NCBI GenBank assembly: GCA_963281255.1
Contig: OY725495.1
Coordinates: 3,534,001 to 3,598,000, forward strand
Length of the DNA stretch: 64,000 bases
Source: Aphrocallistes beatrix
Lineage: Eukaryota > Porifera > Hexactinellida > Sceptrulophora > Aphrocallistidae
Reading direction: 5' to 3'
The position numbers were made by a program, and so were the translations under genes. Below, one piece after another: positions 43,280 to 54,300 of the stretch. Within the stretch, counting starts at the first letter, position 1. Each line of letters opens with the position of its first letter. The notes beneath the pieces are model-generated. The model was not told the DNA's origin. It worked only from the letters and a program-made list of their open reading frames with translations, and made no database searches.

Positions 43280-44923
43280 ATGACTACATCATTCAATCAG
43301 AAAATCAGAGAAAATTTCAATCAGTTTGCGAAAGGAGACAAACTTAACAGAGAGAACATCGACGTAGCATTCGGGAGTCTGCAACTACATCCGAGGCTTG
43401 GAGAGATCGACCAGATTTTGAGTGCAGCGAGTCAGTCAAACCCAAGATTTTCAAACGACTATCTAACATACAGCGAATTCGCACTGGTAACAATGGAAAT
43501 AATTCAACAGAAAAGAAATGAAAAAGCTACAAACCTCATAGCAGCACCAGATACAGAAACGACGGCAGTAATGAATGAATACGACGTATTCCTGGGCGGA
43601 TCCTGCAATCCCACGACGTGGAGACTCGACACAGCAGCCCCCTACCTTAAGAAGGAAGGAATCTCATTCTACAACCCACAAGTTGATGATTGGTACCCGG
43701 AACTGATCGAGATAGAGGAAAATGCAAAGAAAAGTTCAAACATTAAATTATTCGTGTTTGACAATCAAACGAGAGCTCTAGCCTCTCTTGTTGAAACAGC
43801 CTTTATGGCGAGCGTCGGCTGGAGACTGATAGTGGTACTGCACTATCTCCCTGAATCGAGAGAAGTCGTGATAGGAGGTGAAATCTTATCCAAACAAGAA
43901 GTGAAAGATTTGAACCGAGGGAGAAGTTTCCTCTGTGAGATCTTAGAGAAGATGGGAGTGCCCATTTTCTACAACCTTGAAGAAGCACTGAAATGCACGA
44001 GTGACGTCATACACGGTAGAGTTACGTACGAACGGCTTCTTATAGAGAGGAAGAGGACAGGCTACCAGTATGGGACCTGGTTAATCGAGTTACGAGAAAT
44101 ATTCAACAAGCATTATCTCCTCTCACAAAAGAGAATGTCCAGCACGAGTGCAAGCAGCGATTCGAGCCCTTTGGAAGAGTCGCCATCCCCGACACCCGAT
44201 GGAACCACACTCAAACCACACACAACCGCATCAGCCCTACTCGAATTTCTCCAAATACAAACACTCCCATCCACGACGAAAGACGGCCTACGCTACCTCG
44301 ACCTTGTAAACTGCAATGTCACCTTTGATATGTTCTGCCTTCTAACTGCAGAAGCAATTTTCCAAAACAGCAACAGTCTGTGGACATGGGGTGCATCTTT
44401 ACTGTCAAGTTTCTTCAATTACACCGGCTCTCTCCTAAAGCAAATCACCGAAACAGAAACCAGGGAGAATACCGGAACACAGCAACCTTCCTATGACGTG
44501 TTCCTGGGCGGGAGCTGCGGGAATACTTCATGGAGACAGGATATCGCAATCCCGATTCTAGAAGCGAGCAATGCAACCTATTACAATCCGCAAATAACGC
44601 CAGACAAGTGGAGCATAAGGAAAATACCGGAAGAGAACCTAGCTAAAGAAACTTCGAAATCAGTTCTTTTCGTAATCTCAAAAGACTCTCCTTCCATCGC
44701 TAGCATAACAGAGGCGGCATTCCTAATGGGGAAGCGAGGAAATCTATACCTGGTGATTGAGGATTTAGAAAACACTGACAGTCAGATGTCCTACACAATG
44801 ACGCGTTTATCAGAAAAAGACAATAGAAGAGCGAGATCTTATTTAAGAGAAACAGCTAAACTACACAACATCCCAATATTCCCGACAATCCAAGAAGCTA
44901 TATCAGCTCTTCTAGTGAAATAA
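43280..44923 (+). CDS. Tandem nucleoside 2-deoxyribosyltransferase-like protein 1 with EF-hand-like N terminus
   Basis: This is a 547-residue intronless protein; the ATG at 43280 is used because upstream codons lack one. Residues 1-80 resemble an EF-hand pair without calcium ligands. Residues 101-245 and 405-547 are two copies of one domain: YDVFLGGSCNPTTWR, a YYNPQ/FYNPQ motif, a hydrophobic strand (IKLFVFDNQTR; SVLFVISKDS) and SLVETAFMA / SITEAAFLM. In nucleoside 2-deoxyribosyltransferases the Glu in such a motif is the nucleophile; E172 and E478 are the candidates. A Ser/Pro-rich linker (284-310) and a helical part separate the domains. The family cleaves N-glycosidic bonds of nucleosides and is structurally close to TIR and ADP-ribosyl cyclase NADases. 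The substrate here is unknown. It lies tail to tail with its paralogue. Confidence 0.75.
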   Translation: MTTSFNQKIRENFNQFAKGDKLNRENIDVAFGSLQLHPRLGEIDQILSAASQSNPRFSNDYLTYSEFALVTMEIIQQKRNEKATNLIAAPDTETTAVMNEYDVFLGGSCNPTTWRLDTAAPYLKKEGISFYNPQVDDWYPELIEIEENAKKSSNIKLFVFDNQTRALASLVETAFMASVGWRLIVVLHYLPESREVVIGGEILSKQEVKDLNRGRSFLCEILEKMGVPIFYNLEEALKCTSDVIHGRVTYERLLIERKRTGYQYGTWLIELREIFNKHYLLSQKRMSSTSASSDSSPLEESPSPTPDGTTLKPHTTASALLEFLQIQTLPSTTKDGLRYLDLVNCNVTFDMFCLLTAEAIFQNSNSLWTWGASLLSSFFNYTGSLLKQITETETRENTGTQQPSYDVFLGGSCGNTSWRQDIAIPILEASNATYYNPQITPDKWSIRKIPEENLAKETSKSVLFVISKDSPSIASITEAAFLMGKRGNLYLVIEDLENTDSQMSYTMTRLSEKDNRRARSYLRETAKLHNIPIFPTIQEAISALLVK

Positions 44924-45745
44924 CTTTATTAACTTTAACATTCATAAAACCAAAATGCACGTATATGTTTTATGTCTTACTAAATCAATTTGATAACTTT
45001 CTGAATTAAACTACCTTGCATAAATTGCTCTGATTCATGAACTAACGCTGAATAGTATAATATGTAAGAGACGGCAGATCTAGTTGTGCTGCTTTAAAAA
45101 TTGACACTATTGAAAGTATAAGCCAAAACAGGAAATATTAATTTCAGCGCACAGCTGATGGTACTAGACTACTAGGACGGAATTATTATGGTGTAACATT
45201 TCATTAGCGGTTTAATCATTTAAGCTGACAAGGATAGTGCAGTTTTAATTCGCACTGAATTAATAATTCGTAAGCAAAACGATACTTCTACAATAACTTA
45301 TCATTGTCACTGCCAAACTATGCACACAAAAGCTCTTTGATTCATGGAAAATTAGGACGGATTAGTATAGCGCACATATGACACAATAGTCAGAACATAC
45401 TACTACTGTACACCTGCATCCACTTAAAACATATGCTTGTATCGACATGTGGGGTTATAATAAGCTGTGGTATTCCCAATAAACATCCAAATGGTTTATG
45501 TGGTTGAGTGAAACGAGATTTTAATTGAATTGCTTTCAGTGAAAATATTACTTTTAATATTACAGGCATCTCGTTAGAATGGACAGTTTACTTTGCATAT
45601 TAATTTGGGAGCCGAATCATCACGATTGTTAGCTCAAAGCAATTTTAAACCAAAAAAGATTTGTATATTATGTATAAAAGTATTTAATCACAAAAACAAT
45701 ACAGATTTAAGCATAAATAACATCTACATACGTATGTGCAAGGAA
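44924..45745. other. Intergenic between the tail-to-tail pair
   Basis: This holds the 3' ends of both genes. No further gene or repeat was noticed. Confidence 0.5.
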
Positions 45746-47539
45746 TTAATGTGTAGGGGGAGGAAAGGATTTTAAGATTAGTTTAATAGTATCCTCCACA
45801 GATGTAGATACTGGGACTTTAAATAGGTCGGCAGTTTTCTTCAGGTATGCTCTACCTCTGTTATAATCTTTACAAGCGATAGCAGTTAGTGGGTAAACAA
45901 ATTCACTTTTAGAGTGGTGGATGTCTTCAATGACGAGGTATATCGGCTTTCCAGAGCTGATGAGATAGGCAGCTTCAGTCATGCTAGCTGTGGACGGAGA
46001 ATGGGTCGAGATGACAAAGATCATACATTTACTCGTCTGTTTAGCCAAGTTTTCTTCTGCCATCTTACGAATACTCCACTCACCCGGCGGGAGTTGAGGG
46101 TTGTAGTATGAGATTTGATGCGCTTCAAGGAGTGGAATAGCAATACTTCCCCTCCAAGTTGTCCTGGAGCAAGTACCTCCTAAAAATACGTCATAAGAAA
46201 CTGAATTCCCTGCAACTTCATTCCCAAATGGTTCAGTATCTGATTCTCCAGATAGATCGATCGCATTCCTCACGAGAGAATACGTGTAGTGGAAGAGGTT
46301 TGTCAGGATAGAGGAACCCCACGACCAAACAGTGTTAGCGCGCTGATACTTTGACTCCGCAGCTAATAAACAAAAGATTTCATAGTCGATAGGCACTCCG
46401 ATCAAGTCGAGGAAAGTGAGTCCCTCTTGAATGTTCGGACTCAAACTTCTGGTTTTCATGAAGGCTTCGAGAGCTGTTAGAGCTGAATTAGGATGCAGAG
46501 TAGGTTTAGGTTGCGAGGATGTCAAACTATCTATTCCGAAATCAACACTTAAAATGTGCGGGAGAGAACCCCTCTTTACAAGTTTTGATATTTTCTGGTC
46601 AGCATCGAGATTTGGGGTGGATTGTCTATGTTGTGTGAGGGATGTAGAGCTGTGAATGTCGAATACCTCTCTCAACTGAATCAAACAATTCCCGTATTGG
46701 TGCCCGACGCCCTTCCTCTCCTGTAGCATTCTGTCGTAGGATATTTCACCCTTAATCACGTCACAAGTGCACTTCAAGGCCTCAGTGAGGTTATCAAAAA
46801 CTGGGATGCCTAGCCTCTCTAAGATATCGCACAAGAAACTTCGTCCACGGTTCAAGTCCTTCACTTCCTGTTTCAAGAGGGTCTCCCCTGCAATTGTCAC
46901 TTCCTTCGACTCGGATAGATAGTGCAGCACAACGACCAGCTTCCAGTTAATGCTGGCCATAAACGCTGTTTCTACTAGAGAGGCTATGCCCCGTGTCTCA
47001 GAGTCGAAGACGAAGAATTTAATGTTGGAATTTCTTTTCGCGTCCTCTTCAATTTGTATCAATTCTGGGTACCAGTCGTCCACCTGTGGATTGTAGTAGG
47101 TAACGCCTTCTTTCTCCAGATAAGGCATAGCAGTCTCGATCCGCCAAATGGTTGGGTTACAAGAGCCCCCCAGGAACACGTCAATATGGTTGGAATCACT
47201 CGAGGCCTCCGACTCAACGTGTGAAATTGGGACTAGACTGTTCTTAAGAGGCGAGTGCTTCTCCCGTTGGTACTGCCACAGCTCTACGACGGAGAGAGCG
47301 AACTCCCCACAAGTCAGAAAGTCGGCCTCCTTCCTCTTACTGGAAACACAAGCCCCGGCCAAGAGTTGATCCAGTTCAGAAAAACTCAATTCTAATCGCA
47401 ATGAGTGAAACGCGCTAACAATGTCGGACTTGTAGAGTAGGTTTTCTTTCGCGAATGTGTTAAAGGTAGCTTTCGCAGTTTGAAGTAGAGACATGCCGAA
47501 TTGTGAATTGATTGGAGTGGTGTTATTCTCACTGGCCAT
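45746..47539 (-). CDS. Tandem nucleoside 2-deoxyribosyltransferase-like protein 2 with EF-hand-like N terminus
   Basis: This is a 597-residue intronless paralogue of the 43280 gene with the same layout. An EF-hand-like region (20-90) leads to domain 1 (118-265: IDVFLGGSCNPTIWR, YYNPQVDDWYPELI, SLVETAFMA with E190). A variable linker (295-350) follows, then domain 2 (448-597: YDVFLGGTCSRTTWR, YYNPQLPPGEWSIRKM, SMTEAAYLI with E522). All proposed catalytic positions are kept in both domains of both proteins, which argues for activity. Domain 1 is more alike between the two genes than domain 1 is to domain 2 within a gene, so the domain doubling came before the gene duplication. Inverted orientation suggests an inverted duplication. 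Confidence 0.75.
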   Translation of the reverse strand: MASENNTTPINSQFGMSLLQTAKATFNTFAKENLLYKSDIVSAFHSLRLELSFSELDQLLAGACVSSKRKEADFLTCGEFALSVVELWQYQREKHSPLKNSLVPISHVESEASSDSNHIDVFLGGSCNPTIWRIETAMPYLEKEGVTYYNPQVDDWYPELIQIEEDAKRNSNIKFFVFDSETRGIASLVETAFMASINWKLVVVLHYLSESKEVTIAGETLLKQEVKDLNRGRSFLCDILERLGIPVFDNLTEALKCTCDVIKGEISYDRMLQERKGVGHQYGNCLIQLREVFDIHSSTSLTQHRQSTPNLDADQKISKLVKRGSLPHILSVDFGIDSLTSSQPKPTLHPNSALTALEAFMKTRSLSPNIQEGLTFLDLIGVPIDYEIFCLLAAESKYQRANTVWSWGSSILTNLFHYTYSLVRNAIDLSGESDTEPFGNEVAGNSVSYDVFLGGTCSRTTWRGSIAIPLLEAHQISYYNPQLPPGEWSIRKMAEENLAKQTSKCMIFVISTHSPSTASMTEAAYLISSGKPIYLVIEDIHHSKSEFVYPLTAIACKDYNRGRAYLKKTADLFKVPVSTSVEDTIKLILKSFPPPTH

Positions 47540-47817
47540 TATATACCTCTTGAAATATCCTGTATTTTATCTTTTCTACTAAGCATAAATATTGAAAGCA
47601 CAATGAGAAGTATCCCGATTTTATCCTACGCAAATGTTGGCCAATTATCCTACACAAATCCTGGAGATTTAGTTCATTGAAACTCAATACGTATAATTAC
47701 AATCTGCGAATGAACTGACTGGTGAAGATAAATTAAGAGTGTTAGTAACAGAGAAATAAATACACCAATTTGCATGCAGTTGATGAGAGGTGGGGAGGAG
47801 AGGGGTGGGGGTGGGGG
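47540..47817. other. Intergenic, G-rich near the KCTD stop
   Basis: Mostly AT-rich, ending in a G-rich run (47785-47817) directly after the KCTD stop codon. No gene seen. Confidence 0.4.
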
Positions 47818-50800
47818 CTAGCTACTAACCAAGAGATCATCGTCTGAGATTACTGGTTCAGGTTCTCTTGCGGCAGCGGCTCGGGCAGCCCGGTTCGCCG
47901 CTCGCAGATTCGCTGCTCGCGTTCGACTGATCTCCTGTACGTTGTCCTCGTAGAGCATGATGTTCAGCGTCTCCTCCAGGATTCTAGCCTCAGGAAACTC
48001 AATTTTAGTCTGTTTCTTCTCCGTCCCGTAGGAGATGGACTCGCACTCAACTTCTGACACCTTCTTTCCGTGGCCGTAGAAGGACCAACAGCAGATCTCA
48101 GCTCCGTGCGCCGAATGCCCCACCACATCCTTTATAAATAGAACGCGACCGCAAAACCTCAGAGAAAGCTTGTCGAACAATTCGATGTTTCTCAAAAAGT
48201 TTTCATCTGAATTTCTAGAAAAATGTTAATTTGAATTTGAATATCTTGAATTCCTAGAAAAGTTAATATTTAATACCAGTTTTAATAGATAATAGGATTT
48301 AAAATTTGAATTTCTAATCTCTAAACAATTCTGATATCCAAATTGGAACTATAATACAATAAGACGGTACTAAATACTTGGTAACAATTTGCATGCGGAT
48401 TAACGAATCTATTGTATTAATTAATATTAATTAAATTTTCTATAATTTGGATACATGAGCAATTTTTAAAATTCTGATATCAATTCAGAATGCTCTCTGA
48501 ATCCACTGGAACTAAGTCACCACTAAATTGCTCAATCCTTTGTTATTCATTGTTAAAATGTAAGTATAGTTGTAAGCATTCAGGGAAAAAGAAAATTAAG
48601 AATTGATGTAAAATGCTGAAGTATTAATTCTATCAAAATTTGTTAAAGACACACTGAAACGTAACGTGTAGCATACGTGGTGTAGGAGTATTTGTTGTTG
48701 TTTCTGTTGTAGAGGAACTTGATCACAGGCTAGAATATTAACATAGGATAGAGGTTAGTTGAAAAGAACAAAGTAATCATTATAAGCAGTGTAATCAATG
48801 CAAGATAGTGAAAATATCGTGTCACCCTAATGCAGGGCAGAATTTACAATTGATTGCTCAACTTATTGAAATATAAAAGAACTATGGATTGATGGAAGAA
48901 AAAGATATCTCCAGGGCCATAATTACAAAAACGCTGCAGCGTCTAATCTCCATACAATATACGTATGTATGTATGCATAATGTTATCCATGAAACCGGCT
49001 AATCTTAGTTCTGGGATTTCTGCAAATATAATTTATTGAATTTGAAAATAGATCCACTAATGAACAGCTGTTAGATATTGTGTGTGAGTAGAAGCGGTCT
49101 CGTAACCTACCCTGACAGAGGAGGACAAGAGGAGCTGCTCTTCTTCAGGACTAGAGATGACTGGGACCTTACAGATAGAGAGGTCTTCTAGCAGCTTCCT
49201 GCAGTGGAGTGACAGTATCTCCACCAGTCTCTCTAGCAGGTAGTACTTAGCCTCTACAGATATACATATGTATGTAGTAATGAAATAAGTCAGTTGTTTC
49301 AAGATGCCTGGAAAGAACAGTGGAGAGTAGGGATCCGACCTTTCCTCATATATCGAAATAAAATTAGCACTGCCTATGATTTAATAATTTTGTTTCCAAA
49401 TCCTAGATCTGTGAATTGTTGATTATAGCTCAATGACGATCACTGATTTCATTTTATCAGTGTCTCTATTAATTTCATTAATTAATAGAGTACCAGATAG
49501 CTCATAAGATATTCAAATGATATATCCAAAATATCCAATTTAAACGAATATTGCTGAATATTTTTTCAGTTCAATGATATGAAATTCTTCGCTCTCTATA
49601 ATCGCACCAACATGTCCAGTTTGGGATCTCCACTGCAAAACTAAATTCACTTATAACTATAGCATCTCACCCGTTAGTATCTCTTCACACTGCTGTCTTG
49701 ATTCGGGAAGAGAGATGTCTCCATTCCTCAGGTAGTTCAGAATGAAGCTGAAGTGTTTCCCATCTCTGTCTATTAGTACCCAGCCTAGATAAGAAATGAA
49801 CTCATTGATCAGTTTCTCGGTATCCCATTATGTGTAGTAGGTATGCAGTAGTAGCGCCACAAACGAGTGAAAAGAGTGTAAAATTTCGCAGGCTCTTTAT
49901 GCTAGTTTGCCTCCTTACACGGGAATAGATTCCAAACGGATTTTATACACATCTTACACAGACATATATTTCTCACAGCGACATCAGTTTAAATTCGTAA
50001 ATAACGAATTAGAAATCAAATTTAGAGAATATTTTACACTTTTAGTGCGAAATCTTTCAAAGATAGTAGAATACTTCTGTCCGGGTAGAGCGAATTAAAT
50101 TAAATAATTGAAGCAGAGCGATGGATTCTCAATTCAATTACGGAGATTCTCTCTTTCAAATAAATGACTACTGCTCCATTGAACTTCGAAGTAGACTAAT
50201 GCCCATGAATTATAACTGTGTATCCTCGAAGTATGATACTTGAAACAAATTTTAAATTCAGTTTATTTATTCGAAAATAATGAATCTAAACACAAAAATA
50301 AACAAGTAGTACAACTCATTCCATGATCAAATAAACACCCCCCGCTCTAGATATACATTTCCGTACCATTAGCTACTTGTTTACATACGATTACCGTCTT
50401 TCCCTGAAAAATTATTTTTTCGTGCTCAAAAGTTCAAAAATTTAAAACGCCGTATCGGTTGAAAAACAGTAGCATTAGGAAGAGATAAACGATTTCCAAT
50501 CTCATTACTAATCACTAAGATCATTCATAAGTACAGCTAATGGTTTACCTACCTTAAAATGTTCGCATCTTATCTAACCCCCGGCGCTTTATTCGGGGAA
50601 AGACGGTAGCTATAAATTAGTTAACACAATAACCTTCTTCATCCTTGTCCATATTCATGCGACCAGAGAACATTGCTCTCAGCATGCTATCTTCCCTGGT
50701 CAAGGTATCTAGCGTGGTGACATACAGCATTCCGCCTATATTCAGTTTCACGTACTTATGAGTGTGCGTCTTGACTGGGGTGGGGGCGGCGTAGTGCGAG

Positions 50801-50928
50801 TACCTGGAGGGGGTGGTTGGGGCGTGCGGTGCGTGGTAGTGGTCCGAGTAGGAGCTGGACAGGTGCATGCTCTCTATTCTACTCACGCGGTTTTTAACAG
50901 TGTCAAGAGAGGCAGCATTACTCGCCAT
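47818..50928 (-). CDS. KCTD10: KCTD10/KCTD13/TNFAIP1-type BACURD, CUL3 adaptor
   Basis: Five exons: 50634-50928, 49671-49784, 49111-49253, 48666-48729, 47818-48206; 334 residues from the ATG at 50928 (MASNAASLD). The BTB/POZ domain is clear ([62 protein letters not shown]). The C-terminal BACURD core follows ([41 protein letters not shown]). BACURDs bind cullin-3 and present RhoA and other substrates. The sequence cannot tell which of the three vertebrate paralogues it matches; it is probably their pre-duplication orthologue. A short insert (HSAHGA) precedes EICCWS. The tail is Ala/Arg-rich. The N-terminal His/Pro/Tyr-rich stretch is unlike vertebrates. Confidence 0.93.
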
Positions 50929-51166
50929 CGAGTGTTCAAAACTCAAAAGCTCACTAGATTCTGTGAAGACTAATCTTCAATATATAATGCAATTCCTGAT
51001 CTAAATGTCTTGCATCGATTTCTCGTATATACTCATTAACCTATATTTACTCCCATTGAAATCCCCCTCACAATCATAATATGTATAAATCAGACCATTT
51101 TAATTCTGAAACATAGTAATTTTATAGACAGTCAAAACTGAAATGACAGTTTTAGAAAGTGAAATA

Positions 51167-51223
51167 CAGTCGTATATAACACCTCGAGAGGTACGTGATC
51201 ACTCCGGAGTTGTTATATAACTG
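51167..51223. mobile_element. 57-bp inverted-repeat element
   Basis: The arms CAGTCGTATATAACACCTC and GAGTTGTTATATAACTG are complementary with few mismatches. Only one clear TA flank is seen. Similar in size to the element at 774. Confidence 0.45.
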
Positions 51224-51379
51224 CATTATATCACACATTCTCCGTACTACTACGACCTATTAGAAATGACTTCAAACCTCAGAGATTAAGAAATATTAAG
51301 AAATAGATAAGAGTTATCATCTTGTACACAATTCATCATTGAACAATGCAATACTAGGGTATTGAGTGAATGCAGCTAG

Positions 51380-54300
51380 CTAGATCATGCCGAAACCTTT
51401 CCCGAAGTGTAACGCCTTCAACAGTCTTTCTTGGAGTTTGTCCTTGGAGGAGTAGTTGGGGAGGAGGAGAGCATTGAAACAGGTGTGTGCTGAAGGTAAC
51501 CTTGTAGATAGATAGATAGGGATATGATTATCTTAATTGATAGATACGGTATATACTCGAATAGTAGCCGGGAGATTATTAATTATTAGCCTCATTTGCC
51601 ATCTGAAGAAAATTAATATTGCAGATTTAAGAGAATTTTGAAGGAAATAATCGCACCAACGATTCAACAAAGAGTAGAAGGGAAGAATTCAACATTAATC
51701 TTTATTCAAAGGAACAAAAATACTTTAGCACCCTCTTTGGGGGCCGATTAATCGAGGAGGGGGGGGTTAATGGTTGGGCAGAACAGGTTACTATACGATT
51801 TTGATCCCACATCGCGACACAATTATGTACTTGTGTCTTTCTGCTTATAATTCGAAATTTTTTCCCTAAACTCGATGCCATCAGATATAGAAAATGATCC
51901 AGAAAAGTTAACATTTTTTCCAAAAATCTCGTATTAATTTGGGCTCATTAGAGATGGCAATGGTGGTGGTGCATACCTATCTGAATCTGGCCCATTTCTG
52001 ACAATAATCAATTTGATCTGAGAGAGACCTCCAACTGGCACTCTGTCTGTCCCAGTGATGAACTGCAACAACTTCCTCTTCCTCTCTTCCGGGAAACTGT
52101 GCACTAAATCCCAGAAGTCTCTACACGCCAATTAACAACATTACACACACAAGAGTGAGGATGTATTCTATGGAACGGAACCAATAGACTCACATCATTA
52201 ACTTCTGATTGTGAGTGAATCCTTCGTAACTAACGGTTTTCTGAAGTTCTTTGAAATCAAATTCCTACACAGCAAAAGAACAAATAAATTACAGATATAA
52301 TATATTCCCATTTTCAGAGGTTTAGTTATAAAAAATAGTTGCACACCTGACTCCCACATATTAGCAACTCTACTTCTTCCGCAGTGAACATTTCATCGAG
52401 AGGGTTTGACTTGACAACTAGATCGAATCCTGCCTTGAAAGCTGAGAACTAAGCGAGAAGTTGAGTAGTAAATCCACCAATCAATACAGACATTCAATGA
52501 AATTAGCTTACTTGAGATTCCAAGGATTTGTTCAGCAGCCAATCTGTATACAATTCAACATACATCTAAATTAAACATTCAATTATCAAGGTATAAAAAG
52601 ACAGTTAATTTTATGAGACATACCTTTCTGTTCTCCTTAGTTACAGCCGTGTCCTCTTCATTTTCCATCAGGTTATAATTCACCGTTTCTCCGAACTGTC
52701 CCGTGTAAGTGATGTTGAATGTGAGCATGAATGTGTCCTCCAAATCCTCTCCTTCATAGCTCAATAGGTTTTCAAAGCCCCGGGCCATTTGCTAATGAAC
52801 AACAGGGGTTAATAAGTGAATAAGAATTAACAAAAAAGATTCTCTAAAGTAGTTTTTTAGTTTAAGAAATTAGAATTTTTAAAAAAGTTAGATAATGAGG
52901 TGACTATTATTGGAGAATATATGCTGTGGGCGTGCAGCAATCTTCTCTTAGGAGCGGTAGCAGGAACTTACCAAGCCCAGGGCGAGGCGGGGCCGAAGGA
53001 AAATATCCGTGGGCCTTACTATGATTTGGCTTAGGTCGGTCCAACGAAATCCGGGGCCGCAGAATGAAACTCGGGGCTAAAGCCCCGGATCCCCCTCACC
53101 CCTGGGACCGCCCATGGGAACATGTGGGTTTGCAAGATGGAGGAATATGCAAGCAGAATGGTCGATTATACCATTGTGATGGAGGAGGTCTAGACTTACA
53201 GGATGAGAGGCGTGGAGGTCGTCAAACGTAGGAGTGCAATTGAGCAGTTTCCTGTAGACAGTCATAGGGAAGTGTACGTCCAGAATGATAGAGTTGTAAA
53301 TAGCCAGTCCGAAGAGAATCCCAATCAAACGGAAGTTAGCTTCGTTCTCAAAAGAGAACATATTGAACCAGTAATCTATTCCGTTATCCAATACGTAAAA
53401 CATTCCTATATGAATGGAAATAAATATAAATAAAGTTCATATTCTGACATCAAAATATCTGAATGAGTTTGTGAAGAGGTACTAGTAATTATAGGCTAAC
53501 TTACCAAAGTCAGGGTTAAAAAGTTCTTCAATTAAAAGTTGAAAGAATTCCTTCTGAGGACCTCCCTCGTCCAACCCATCTTCTCCCTCGAACTTGATAC
53601 GGAGCTGTTTCTTAAACATATTCGGATCCATGTCTGCCACTGCTTCTATCTATTGGAGGTGAGAAATGTTGAATAATGAATTCGCATCAGCAAAAAGTTA
53701 ATAACATCAAATACGTAATAAATTTAAAAAAATCAGCAAAAGTTGTTGATACCAGAATTACAAGGAATGTTGAATATTTCTCTCGAGCTCACATTTCCTA
53801 GTGTATCCAATAAAAGAGTATTTCTGTTAACTTGAAGGTTGAGAAAGGGCGTATCAAGTCCACCTGAAAACAGAATGTTGAAAACCGTCCGTCTCCTCTC
53901 TTCAATCATCTCAAACTTGTTGTCACAGAATAACTTGAGTACTTTGGTGGCCGCGTTTAGCACAAAACTATATCTGAGGAAAGAGAACTTCCTGGAGCTG
54001 GACAGGTTCATGAGGGCTCGCTCTATGTCGTGCACGTCAATCACACTGTTGAGTGTGTCGTTGTAGAAATCTTCAAAAGCTGGAGAGAACGAATCATATC
54101 ATAAATTTTGTGTCATAGGAAACGTAATTGCGCAAATTTCTCTACAGAAAATTCAATATTGGATACGTTGAAATATGTAGGTTCATTGAAACTACGAAGT
54201 TGAGTTTTAATATCAGGCGCATCCCACAGATAAAATTAACTAATTTTAAATGGAATATACAATACATTTCAGTTACACAATGAATTTCACCGCTGTATTT

